From Vibrio panuliri (lineage in GTDB: Bacteria > Pseudomonadota > Gammaproteobacteria > Enterobacterales > Vibrionaceae), in contig NZ_AP019654.1 of assembly GCF_009938205.1 (NCBI RefSeq), forward strand, positions 992,001-1,056,000: a DNA stretch of 64,000 bases, in the 5' to 3' direction. A program made the translations under genes and the position numbers. How positions within the stretch are numbered: position 1 is the stretch's first letter; each line of letters begins with the position of its first letter. This document shows positions 57,741 to 64,000 of the stretch, piece after piece. The notes below the pieces were generated by a model. That model worked only from the letters and a program-made list of their open reading frames with translations. It was not told where the DNA came from and ran no database searches.

Positions 57741-58394
57741 TTATTCCTCTTCACCCACTAAATAGGCGCAATCCAATTCAAGGAATGCCACCAGCAGTGA
57801 GGCCACAGAAGAGTAAAAACCAAAAGCGTCGAGTGTTTGACTTTTCGCTGTGAACTTTGGCACCCAATTTAGAATGTGCTGACGAATAAACGCTTCTTGC
57901 TCGATCAACGCATCATTGAGGTGGCGCTCTTGCTCCAACTCATTTGAGCGAATAATCATATTGCCCAACAGATCAAGTTCAATTGCGATATGGTCAGCAG
58001 GCTCATTTAAGTCCTGATTTACCGCCACACCATGCTGAGTCAGTAGATCTTGCATTTGGTTTGCGGGTTCATCATGCAATAGGCCTGTCGTACCCACATA
58101 CATAGAGGCGTACGGTAGTGCAGACTCTTTGTCTGATTTTAAGAACAAGTCACAAAAATCCGCTGCAAGCTCTAGTTGACCATCTTCGCGATCCATTTGT
58201 CTATTGAGCGCGTCCACCAATCGGTCAACCGCAGGTTTTAGGGTTGGGTTTTCACCTAGACCAGCAAGAAAGCCGCGGATTTCAGGGCTTTGATATTGTG
58301 CAAGCTCTGTTTCAGTCAGTTCTCTTGCGAACAGACTCGAAAACCACCAGTAAATCTCTGCACGTTTTTCATTAAACGCTTTTAATTCTTGCAT
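57741..58394 (-). CDS. torD: TorD molybdoenzyme chaperone
   Basis: 217-residue all-helical cytosolic chaperone that protects the TorA-type molybdoenzyme before Tat export. Family segments [40 protein letters not shown] and [16 protein letters not shown]. It is divergent from torR. The reductase genes (torA, torC) and the sensor torS are not in the window. Confidence 0.92.
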   Translation of the reverse strand: MQELKAFNEKRAEIYWWFSSLFARELTETELAQYQSPEIRGFLAGLGENPTLKPAVDRLVDALNRQMDREDGQLELAADFCDLFLKSDKESALPYASMYVGTTGLLHDEPANQMQDLLTQHGVAVNQDLNEPADHIAIELDLLGNMIIRSNELEQERHLNDALIEQEAFIRQHILNWVPKFTAKSQTLDAFGFYSSVASLLVAFLELDCAYLVGEEE

Positions 58395-58633
58395 CTAACA
58401 ATGCTCCAAGTTTCAGTACTATTAATATTTTAGCGAACAAACATGAATAGCGATAACGTGTATTGTGAAAAAATGGGATAGAAAATGGAATATTGTTAAC
58501 AGGTGGGCTAGGTTTGTCTTGAATCAATAAAAAATCATCTTTCTTGATTTTAATATAACAAATACTAGAAATGTTACGGTTTATGAATAGAATACTGTTG
58601 AAATTAATTCCCAATGTAAATTAAGTGGTTTAG
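58395..58633. promoter_or_regulatory. torD-torR divergent promoter region
   Basis: AT-rich 239-nt gap holding both promoters. I could not identify convincing tor boxes. No ORF. Confidence 0.35.
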
Positions 58634-59344
58634 ATGAGCTATCACGTATTAGTAGTAGAAGACGACGCGGTCACTCGCAGCAAGCTAGTTGGCTACTTTC
58701 AAAATGAAGGTTACACGGTCAGCGAAGCTGAGAGCGGCGAGCAGATGCGCGACACACTACAAAATCATTCGATCGACTTAGTTATGTTAGACATCAATCT
58801 TCCTGGTGAAGATGGTCTGATGCTAACGCGCGAACTGCGTAGTCAATCGGACATTGGAATTATCCTGGTAACAGGACGCACGGATAGCATTGATAAAATC
58901 GTCGGTCTCGAAATGGGCGCAGATGATTACGTAACCAAACCGTTTGAACTTCGCGAACTGCTAGTGCGCGTGAAGAACCTGTTGTGGCGCATTTCTGCTG
59001 CTCGTAATGCAGGTAGCGTTGTTGATCAAAAGAACGACGCAAACATTGTTCGCTTTGGCGAGTGGATGTTTGACATTCAACGCCGTGCTTTAAGCCGTAA
59101 CGGCGAACCGGTTAAGCTAACTAAAGCTGAGTACGAACTACTTGTGGCGCTGTCTTCTTACCCTAACCAAGTATTAAGCCGCGAACGCATTCTCAATATG
59201 ATCAGCCACCGCGTAGATGCACCTAACGACCGTACCATCGATGTACTGATTCGTCGCATGCGCGCTAAGATGGAGTTTGATCCAAAGAACCCACAAATCT
59301 TTGTGACGGTTCATGGTGAAGGCTACATGTTTGCTGGTGATTAA
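58634..59344 (+). CDS. torR: Response regulator TorR
   Basis: 236-residue OmpR/PhoB-type regulator. The receiver domain has the phosphoacceptor Asp in VMLDINLPGEDG (about 53) and Lys in VTKPFELREL; the C-terminal winged helix has LTKAEYELLVALSSYPNQVLSRERI. It controls trimethylamine-N-oxide respiration genes with TorS. Position next to torD and identity match V. cholerae. Ends at a strong terminator. Confidence 0.92.
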   Translation: MSYHVLVVEDDAVTRSKLVGYFQNEGYTVSEAESGEQMRDTLQNHSIDLVMLDINLPGEDGLMLTRELRSQSDIGIILVTGRTDSIDKIVGLEMGADDYVTKPFELRELLVRVKNLLWRISAARNAGSVVDQKNDANIVRFGEWMFDIQRRALSRNGEPVKLTKAEYELLVALSSYPNQVLSRERILNMISHRVDAPNDRTIDVLIRRMRAKMEFDPKNPQIFVTVHGEGYMFAGD

Positions 59345-59360
59345 TTGACTGTATAAGTGT

Positions 59361-59394
59361 AAAAAAACCGAAGCTCAGCTTCGGTTTTTTTTTT
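59361..59394. terminator. Bidirectional intrinsic terminator
   Basis: Perfect stem AAACCGAAGC/GCTTCGGTTT (loop TCA), extended by A- and T-runs, between convergent torR and elyC. Confidence 0.92.
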
Positions 59395-59418
59395 GCGGCA
59401 AAGATTACCTACATCCCG

Positions 59419-60222
59419 CTACACTTTACTCTGTGAGGCTTCGATTGCGGTCTCTTCATAATCCGATGCCCAGTTGCGTAGCGTCTGCCAAATGCGTCCA
59501 AGAGTTTCGTGCCAGTATCGCTCGGTCTGCTCTAAGTAAATCGCTTTAGGCGTGTACTTACTCCAAAACTGATGGATTTCGGTTTGTGCTAAGTAGTTGG
59601 TCGGCGCAGGATAAGGGTTTAATCCAGCAGAGTGGAACTCATTGAGCGCCCGGCCCATATGGCTTGCAGACGTGACTAGTATCAACTCTTTCCGTTGTAC
59701 AAAGGCTGCGGCTTGTCGAGCTTCTTCCCATGTGTCTTTTGCTGTCTCAAGCAGAATAATATCGGATTTTGACACCCCAAGAGCGAGAGCCACTTTTGCC
59801 ATCATACGTGCATTGCTCACCTCAGTGCCGCCTGAATAGCCGGAGAGTATGAGCTTTGAACCCGGATAGATGCGCATAATGCGAATGCCTTCAGATAAAC
59901 GCATCAAAGCGGTGCGGCTTAGTTCAGAGGTTGGGGGAATTTGGTCATCCACCACATGACCGCTACCCAGTACCATGACATAGTCAATCGACTTATCGAC
60001 AGGTAAAAAGGCGGTATATTGGCGTTCTAGCGGCATCAATAAGCGAGAAGCGACAGGTTGGAAAGAGATCAGGAAGATGCCCACAAAGGAAAACAACACC
60101 ACAAAGCAGCCTGTTTTCTGCTTGCGAGTAAACATAATTAACATTAAGCCCAAAAATCCGATGATCAGCATCGCTGGCAAAGGCATGAGCAAGGAAGAAA
60201 CGATTTTTTTCAGCTCAAACAT
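59419..60222 (-). CDS. elyC: ElyC-type DUF218 envelope biogenesis protein
   Basis: 267-residue inner-membrane protein: two N-terminal helices (about 15-55) and a DUF218 domain with DYVMVLGSGHVVDD, SELSRTALMRLSEGIRI, LILSGYSGG and LVTSASHMGRA. ElyC in E. coli helps peptidoglycan/lipid-carrier metabolism. It is immediately before cmoM-mukFEB, as in E. coli (elyC-smtA-mukFEB), though divergent here. Confidence 0.88.
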   Translation of the reverse strand: MFELKKIVSSLLMPLPAMLIIGFLGLMLIMFTRKQKTGCFVVLFSFVGIFLISFQPVASRLLMPLERQYTAFLPVDKSIDYVMVLGSGHVVDDQIPPTSELSRTALMRLSEGIRIMRIYPGSKLILSGYSGGTEVSNARMMAKVALALGVSKSDIILLETAKDTWEEARQAAAFVQRKELILVTSASHMGRALNEFHSAGLNPYPAPTNYLAQTEIHQFWSKYTPKAIYLEQTERYWHETLGRIWQTLRNWASDYEETAIEASQSKV

Positions 60223-60593
60223 GATTAAATAGTCCGAAAAAACACCAGTTGATTATAAATTAAGATAATCCCTATTTATATCTGCCTTTCTTGTGACAGA
60301 ATAGCAGTACCAAGGGGCTAATGGCCTTTTGAAATGATTTTTGCATTCGTTTGTCGCTTTTTTATACACGATAACCGCTGAGCGGGTAGTTTTTACTTAG
60401 TAAGCCAGCAACGTAATAGGAAGTGCAACAGACAATGCCCGAAGGGTTCGAACTCGGCGCCCCCGATTACAGAGTTTGACTCTGAAAGAGAGCTATTTGG
60501 GCTCAGAGTGACTAGGCTACAAACCTCTCGTCGCGACTAAAACGCTTTTTTGTTCGAACAGAATTTTCCACAAAAGGTCAGCAGACCTTTAAC
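60223..60593 (+). promoter_or_regulatory. Leader region of cmoM-mukFEB with competing hairpins
   Basis: This 371-nt gap carries the elyC and cmoM promoters. CAGAG 60470-60474 pairs with CTCTG 60480-60484, while CTCTGA 60480-60485 can instead pair with TCAGAG 60502-60507, a mutually exclusive arrangement. A TTCGAA-containing stretch at about 60438-60458 is not a tRNA arm. No gene seen. Confidence 0.35.
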
Positions 60594-61403
60594 ATGATAA
60601 CCCAAGCCGCTGTGACTGAAGACCGCAATTTCGACGATATTGCCCACAAATTTGCAAAAAATATTTACGGTTCGGACAAAGGTGAGATTCGCCAAGTAAT
60701 TGTTTGGCAAGATCTTGCACAAGCTTTGTCCATGCTCCAAAGTGACCAACAACGCCTGAACATACTGGATGCGGGCGGTGGTCTGGCACAAATGTCACAA
60801 AAAATAGCTAAACTCGGACACCAAGTAGCGCTATGTGACTTATCCTCTGAAATGCTTCAGCTAGCTAAGCAAGACATTGAGGCCAATGGCTTGCTTGAGA
60901 ACTATCGTTTGATTCATTCTCCAGTGCAAGACATTGCGCAGCACATGCCAGCGCCTGTCGATTTAGTCATGTTTCACGCCGTGATGGAGTGGCTCGTTGA
61001 CCCTAAATCTGCGCTTGAAACGGTGCTAGAGCAAGTTAAGCCGGGAGGCATTGCCTCGGTGATGTTCTATAACCATCACGGCTTGGTGTACAAGAATGTT
61101 GTTTGTGGCAACCTTCCACATGTGTTAGAAGGTATGCCGCATCGCAAGCGCTTTAAGCTTCAACCACAAAAAGGCCTAGTGCCACAAGACGTGTATCAGT
61201 GGATTGAAGAGGCAGGTTTTAACATTTGTGGTAAGTCAGGCATTCGTTGTTTCAGTGACTACATTGGCAACCGAATGAACATGGGCGATTACCAATTTGA
61301 AGATGTGCTGGCACTTGAAGAGAAACTATGTCGACAAGAGCCGTACCTCTCATTAGGCCGATACATACATGTATGGGCACAAAAGAAAGATAAACAGGAA
61401 TAA
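60594..61403 (+). CDS. cmoM: tRNA cmo5U methyltransferase CmoM (SmtA)
   Basis: 269-residue SAM-dependent methyltransferase making the methyl ester of uridine-5-oxyacetic acid in tRNA wobble positions. [18 protein letters not shown] at the start, SAM motif [22 protein letters not shown] and [15 protein letters not shown]. The gene lies 2 nt upstream of mukF in the conserved smtA-mukFEB operon. Older name smtA. Confidence 0.94.
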   Translation: MITQAAVTEDRNFDDIAHKFAKNIYGSDKGEIRQVIVWQDLAQALSMLQSDQQRLNILDAGGGLAQMSQKIAKLGHQVALCDLSSEMLQLAKQDIEANGLLENYRLIHSPVQDIAQHMPAPVDLVMFHAVMEWLVDPKSALETVLEQVKPGGIASVMFYNHHGLVYKNVVCGNLPHVLEGMPHRKRFKLQPQKGLVPQDVYQWIEEAGFNICGKSGIRCFSDYIGNRMNMGDYQFEDVLALEEKLCRQEPYLSLGRYIHVWAQKKDKQE

Positions 61404-61405
61404 CA

Positions 61406-62743
61406 ATGAGTGAGATGACTCTCAATGTTGCCGACCAACCTATCGATGAACTGGTAGGTTGGGTAAAGCAGCACGATTTCTCATTGAACCTAACCAGCGA
61501 AAGATTGGCTTTTCTAATCGCCATTGCAGTGTTAAGCAATGAAAGGTTTGATGAAGAATTGGGTGAAGGTGAACTCCATGATGCGTTTACTATCGTCACT
61601 CGATTATTTGAAGAGACCGGTGAGGCGTCGGCGTTCCGTGCCAACAACGCCATCAATGAAATGGTCAAGCAGCGCCTTATCAGCCGCTTTACCAGCGAAA
61701 TCACCGATGGCGCAAGCATTTACCGTTTGTCACCGTTAGCAATTGGGATTACCGATTACTACGTACGTCACCGCGAGTTCTCGAAACTTAAGCTTTCGAT
61801 TCAATTGTCGATGGTGGCCGATGAAATGGCGAAAGCGATAGAAGCGGCGCAAAAAGGCGGTACTGCGGGTCACTGGAAAAAGAACGTTTATGGCGTGTTG
61901 AAATACTCGGTGGGTGAGATTTTCGATCAAATCGACCTTAACCAACGCGTGATGGATGAGCAGCAACAATCGGTCAAACTGCAAATTGCTGAACTGTTGA
62001 ACAAAGATTGGCGCGAAGCGATCAATAACTGTGAAGCGCTGCTCTCTGAAACATCAACAACACTGCGTGAATTGCAAGACACCTTGCAAGCGGCTGGTGA
62101 TGAGTTGCAAACGCAGATCCTCGACATCCAAGAAATTGTCTATGGCGATGATGAGCTTGAGTTTATTGAAGAGACGCTGTTTGGCCTACAGATGAAACTG
62201 GACCGCATTACCAGTTGGGGTCAACAGGCGATCGACTTGTGGATCGGTTACGACCGCCACGTGCACAAGTTTATCCGTACCGCAATCGATATGGACAAAA
62301 ACCGTGCCTTTAGCACTCGTCTGCGTCAATCACTCAAAGACTATTTCGACATGCCTTGGTACTTAACTTATGCCGATGCAGAGCGTTTGATCGACTTGCG
62401 TGACGAAGCCCTAGTGCTGCGTGACGATGAGGTTACCGGTCAAGTGCCGATGGAAGTGGAATACGAAGAATATCAACAAGTCAATGATGAGCTATCCGAA
62501 AGGATCGGTGAGATGCTTAAAGCTCATAAAGAGCAGGGCATGCCTATCGACCTTGGTGTGGTACTACGCGACTACTTGTCTGCCCACCCACGAACTCATC
62601 ACTTTGATTTAGCGCGAATTGTCGTTGATCAAGCGGTAAGACTTGGCTACTCCGAGTCGGATTACCAAGCTGTTCAGCCAGACTGGCAAGCGATTAACGA
62701 ATTTGGTGCAAAGGTACAAGCAAATGTCATCGACAGATACTAA
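61406..62743 (+). CDS. mukF: Chromosome partition kleisin MukF
   Basis: 445-residue kleisin subunit of the MukBEF condensin. N-terminal winged-helix dimerisation region (about 1-120), a helical middle that binds MukE (to about 330), and a C-terminal domain that binds the MukB head. It overlaps mukE by 20 nt, so translation is coupled. Length and sequence match vibrio MukF. Confidence 0.95.
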   Translation: MSEMTLNVADQPIDELVGWVKQHDFSLNLTSERLAFLIAIAVLSNERFDEELGEGELHDAFTIVTRLFEETGEASAFRANNAINEMVKQRLISRFTSEITDGASIYRLSPLAIGITDYYVRHREFSKLKLSIQLSMVADEMAKAIEAAQKGGTAGHWKKNVYGVLKYSVGEIFDQIDLNQRVMDEQQQSVKLQIAELLNKDWREAINNCEALLSETSTTLRELQDTLQAAGDELQTQILDIQEIVYGDDELEFIEETLFGLQMKLDRITSWGQQAIDLWIGYDRHVHKFIRTAIDMDKNRAFSTRLRQSLKDYFDMPWYLTYADAERLIDLRDEALVLRDDEVTGQVPMEVEYEEYQQVNDELSERIGEMLKAHKEQGMPIDLGVVLRDYLSAHPRTHHFDLARIVVDQAVRLGYSESDYQAVQPDWQAINEFGAKVQANVIDRY

Positions 62744-63458
62744 CGAATACATGTCAGAGAATCTGGCAAAAGCAATCTCAAATCCGCTCTTTCCTGCGCT
62801 TGATAGCATGTTACGAGCAGGTCGTCACGTATCAAGTGAAGATTTGGACAACCACGCACTGCTGGCGGATTTTGAAACTGAGTTAGCGCTGTTTTATCAG
62901 CGTTACAACACTGAACTGGTAAAAGCGCCGGAAGGCTTTTTCTATCTGCGCCCGCGCTCAACGTCGCTGATTAGCCGTAGCGTGCTATCTGAGCTTGATA
63001 TGCTGGTGGGTAAGGTATTGTGTTTCCTATACCTTAGCCCTGAGCGTTTGGCTCACGAAGGTATTTTTACCAATCAAGAACTGTATGAAGAATTGATTCA
63101 ACTGACCGATGAAACCAAGCTGATGAAGTTGGTGACTAACCGTGCTACGGGGTCAGATCTGGATAAAGAAAAACTATTTGAAAAAGTTCGTACCTCGCTA
63201 CGCCGTTTGCGTCGCCTTGGCATGATCATCAATATCGGTGAGACCGGTAAGTTCCGCATCAGCGAAGCGGTATTTCGTTTTGGTGCCGATGTTCGTGTTG
63301 GCGATGACATGCGTGAAGCGCAACTGCGTTTGATCCGTGATGGTGAAGCGGTTGTGCATACCCAAGAGCCAAGCCAAGGCAGCTTGTTGACCGATGATGA
63401 GCAACAAGACACGGAACTTGACGTAGTCGCACACGAAGAAACAGAGGGCGAAGCATGA
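62724..63458 (+). CDS. mukE: Chromosome partition protein MukE
   Basis: 244-residue winged-helix MukF-binding subunit of MukBEF. The family core [16 protein letters not shown] and [16 protein letters not shown] is present, with an acidic C-terminus ([10 protein letters not shown]). I chose ATG 62724 with AAGG 9 nt upstream because the vibrio MukE N-terminus is MSSTD..EYM; the longer frame lies within mukF. It overlaps mukB by 4 nt. Confidence 0.95.
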   Translation: MSSTDTNEYMSENLAKAISNPLFPALDSMLRAGRHVSSEDLDNHALLADFETELALFYQRYNTELVKAPEGFFYLRPRSTSLISRSVLSELDMLVGKVLCFLYLSPERLAHEGIFTNQELYEELIQLTDETKLMKLVTNRATGSDLDKEKLFEKVRTSLRRLRRLGMIINIGETGKFRISEAVFRFGADVRVGDDMREAQLRLIRDGEAVVHTQEPSQGSLLTDDEQQDTELDVVAHEETEGEA

Positions 63459-64000
63459 TTCAACGCGGTAAATATCAATCGCTGACCATGATCAACTGGA
63501 ACGGCTTCTTTGCTCGTACATTTGATATCGATGGTCTCGTCACCACACTATCTGGTGGTAACGGTGCGGGTAAGTCGACCACCATGGCGGCGTTTATCAC
63601 AGCACTTATTCCTGACCAAACACTACTTCACTTCCGTAACACCACAGAGGCGGGCAGCAGCCAATCGTCTCGCGATAAAGGTCTTTACGGTAAATTGCAG
63701 CCAGGTGCGTGTTATGCAGCGCTAGATGTAGTGAACTCACGTAACCAACGTCTACTGTTCGCGGTTAAACTGCAGCAAGTGGCGGGTCGTGATAAGAAAG
63801 TCGACATCAAACCTTTCGTTATCCAAGGTTTACCAAGTGACGTTAAGCCATGTGATGTGCTGATTGAAAGCGTATCTGAGACGCAAGCGCGCGTACGTCA
63901 AATCAACGAAGTGAAAGAGAGCATCGCCAAGTACGAAGGCGTGCAATTCAAAGCATTTTCTTCAGTGGTAGATTACCACGCGCAAATGTTTGAGTTTGGC
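63455..64000 (+). CDS. mukB: Chromosome partition ATPase MukB (5' part, runs off window)
   Basis: First 182 codons of MukB, the SMC-like ATPase that condenses DNA; the frame is open to the last base. It starts at ATG 63455, overlapping the mukE stop (ATGA). Head-domain start [19 protein letters not shown] and Walker [10 protein letters not shown] (about residues 34-42) are visible. A full MukB is about 1,480 residues, so about 88 percent lies beyond the right edge. Confidence 0.96.
   Translation, partial: MIQRGKYQSLTMINWNGFFARTFDIDGLVTTLSGGNGAGKSTTMAAFITALIPDQTLLHFRNTTEAGSSQSSRDKGLYGKLQPGACYAALDVVNSRNQRLLFAVKLQQVAGRDKKVDIKPFVIQGLPSDVKPCDVLIESVSETQARVRQINEVKESIAKYEGVQFKAFSSVVDYHAQMFEFG

Noticed and set aside
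60438..60458. TTCGAAC-containing stretch resembling a tRNA T-arm upstream of cmoM
   Set aside because: The flanking 5-base segments do not pair on either strand, and no acceptor, D- or anticodon stem can be assembled around it.
63510..63725. Short plus-strand frame near the right edge
   Set aside because: It lies wholly inside the mukB 5' part in another frame; the mukB frame is open to the end of the window.

Overview
The window reads as a chromosomal segment of a marine Vibrio (Gammaproteobacteria, Vibrionaceae). The evidence is the set of core genes with close Vibrio/E. coli counterparts in familiar neighbourhoods: gapA-msrB, infA-bpt-aat, yciN-topA, glgCA, tfoY with its c-di-GMP riboswitch, purR-torD-torR, and elyC-cmoM-mukFEB. 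Gene density is high, many genes are convergent or divergent with clear intrinsic terminators, and base composition is moderate. No rRNA, tRNA, CRISPR array, transposase or insertion sequence was recognised.

Layout. (1) 1-9,430: an alpha-glucoside locus. It holds two PTS IICB permeases, two NAD/Mn-dependent GH4 6-phospho-alpha-glucosidases carrying the CDMP signature, a SemiSWEET sugar facilitator, an aldo/keto reductase and a GntR/UTRA regulator. The regulator is flanked by repeated ATTGGTTAT/ATAACCAAT sites that are probably its operators. No EIIA gene is present, so the permeases presumably use the cell's general EIIA-Glc. A small membrane-protein gene in the middle (3879-4289) is broken by two in-frame stops. 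(2) 9,430-17,400: an all-minus-strand sugar-acid locus. In transcription order it holds an aldehyde dehydrogenase, an ACS-type MFS importer, a galactonate-dehydratase-like enolase-superfamily enzyme, an IclR regulator, a galactarolactone-cycloisomerase-like enzyme, KDGal kinase (dgoK) and KDPGal aldolase (dgoA). A 32-nt element, 26/32 identical between copies, sits in front of both the first gene and the IclR gene and is the likely IclR operator. The enzyme set fits D-galactonate use, or a 3,6-anhydro-galactose (red-algal polysaccharide) route. (3) 17,500-19,010: small stress and cysteine-cluster proteins.

(4) 19,210-27,210: a type VI secretion auxiliary cassette: a sigma54-like promoter, hcp, an attenuator-like hairpin, vgrG, a DUF4123 adaptor, a VasX-like pore-forming effector with an added N-terminal LysM domain, and a membrane immunity protein. 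The last four genes overlap by 1-4 nt. (5) 27,350-46,990: housekeeping and membrane genes: an MscS channel, a BCCT transporter, chaN-like, rlmA, yeaD-gapA, msrB, lipoproteins, ychJ, an EAL-HDOD protein, lpxH, ppiB, cysS, tdk, infA, bpt-aat and aroA. (6) 47,030-53,530: yciN, a degraded ORF, topA, and glgC-glgA for glycogen synthesis. (7) 53,640-64,000: a hydrolase, membrane proteins, tfoY under a class-I c-di-GMP riboswitch, purR, torD/torR, elyC, cmoM, and mukF-mukE-mukB. mukB runs off the right edge.

Working together: the left 17 kb is an accessory carbohydrate block (disaccharide uptake plus sugar-acid breakdown to pyruvate and glyceraldehyde-3-phosphate), feeding gapA and glycogen synthesis. 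The T6SS cassette and the riboswitch-controlled tfoY may be functionally linked, because TfoY is known in V. cholerae to stimulate T6SS and dispersal at low c-di-GMP. That link is established for V. cholerae and only inferred here.
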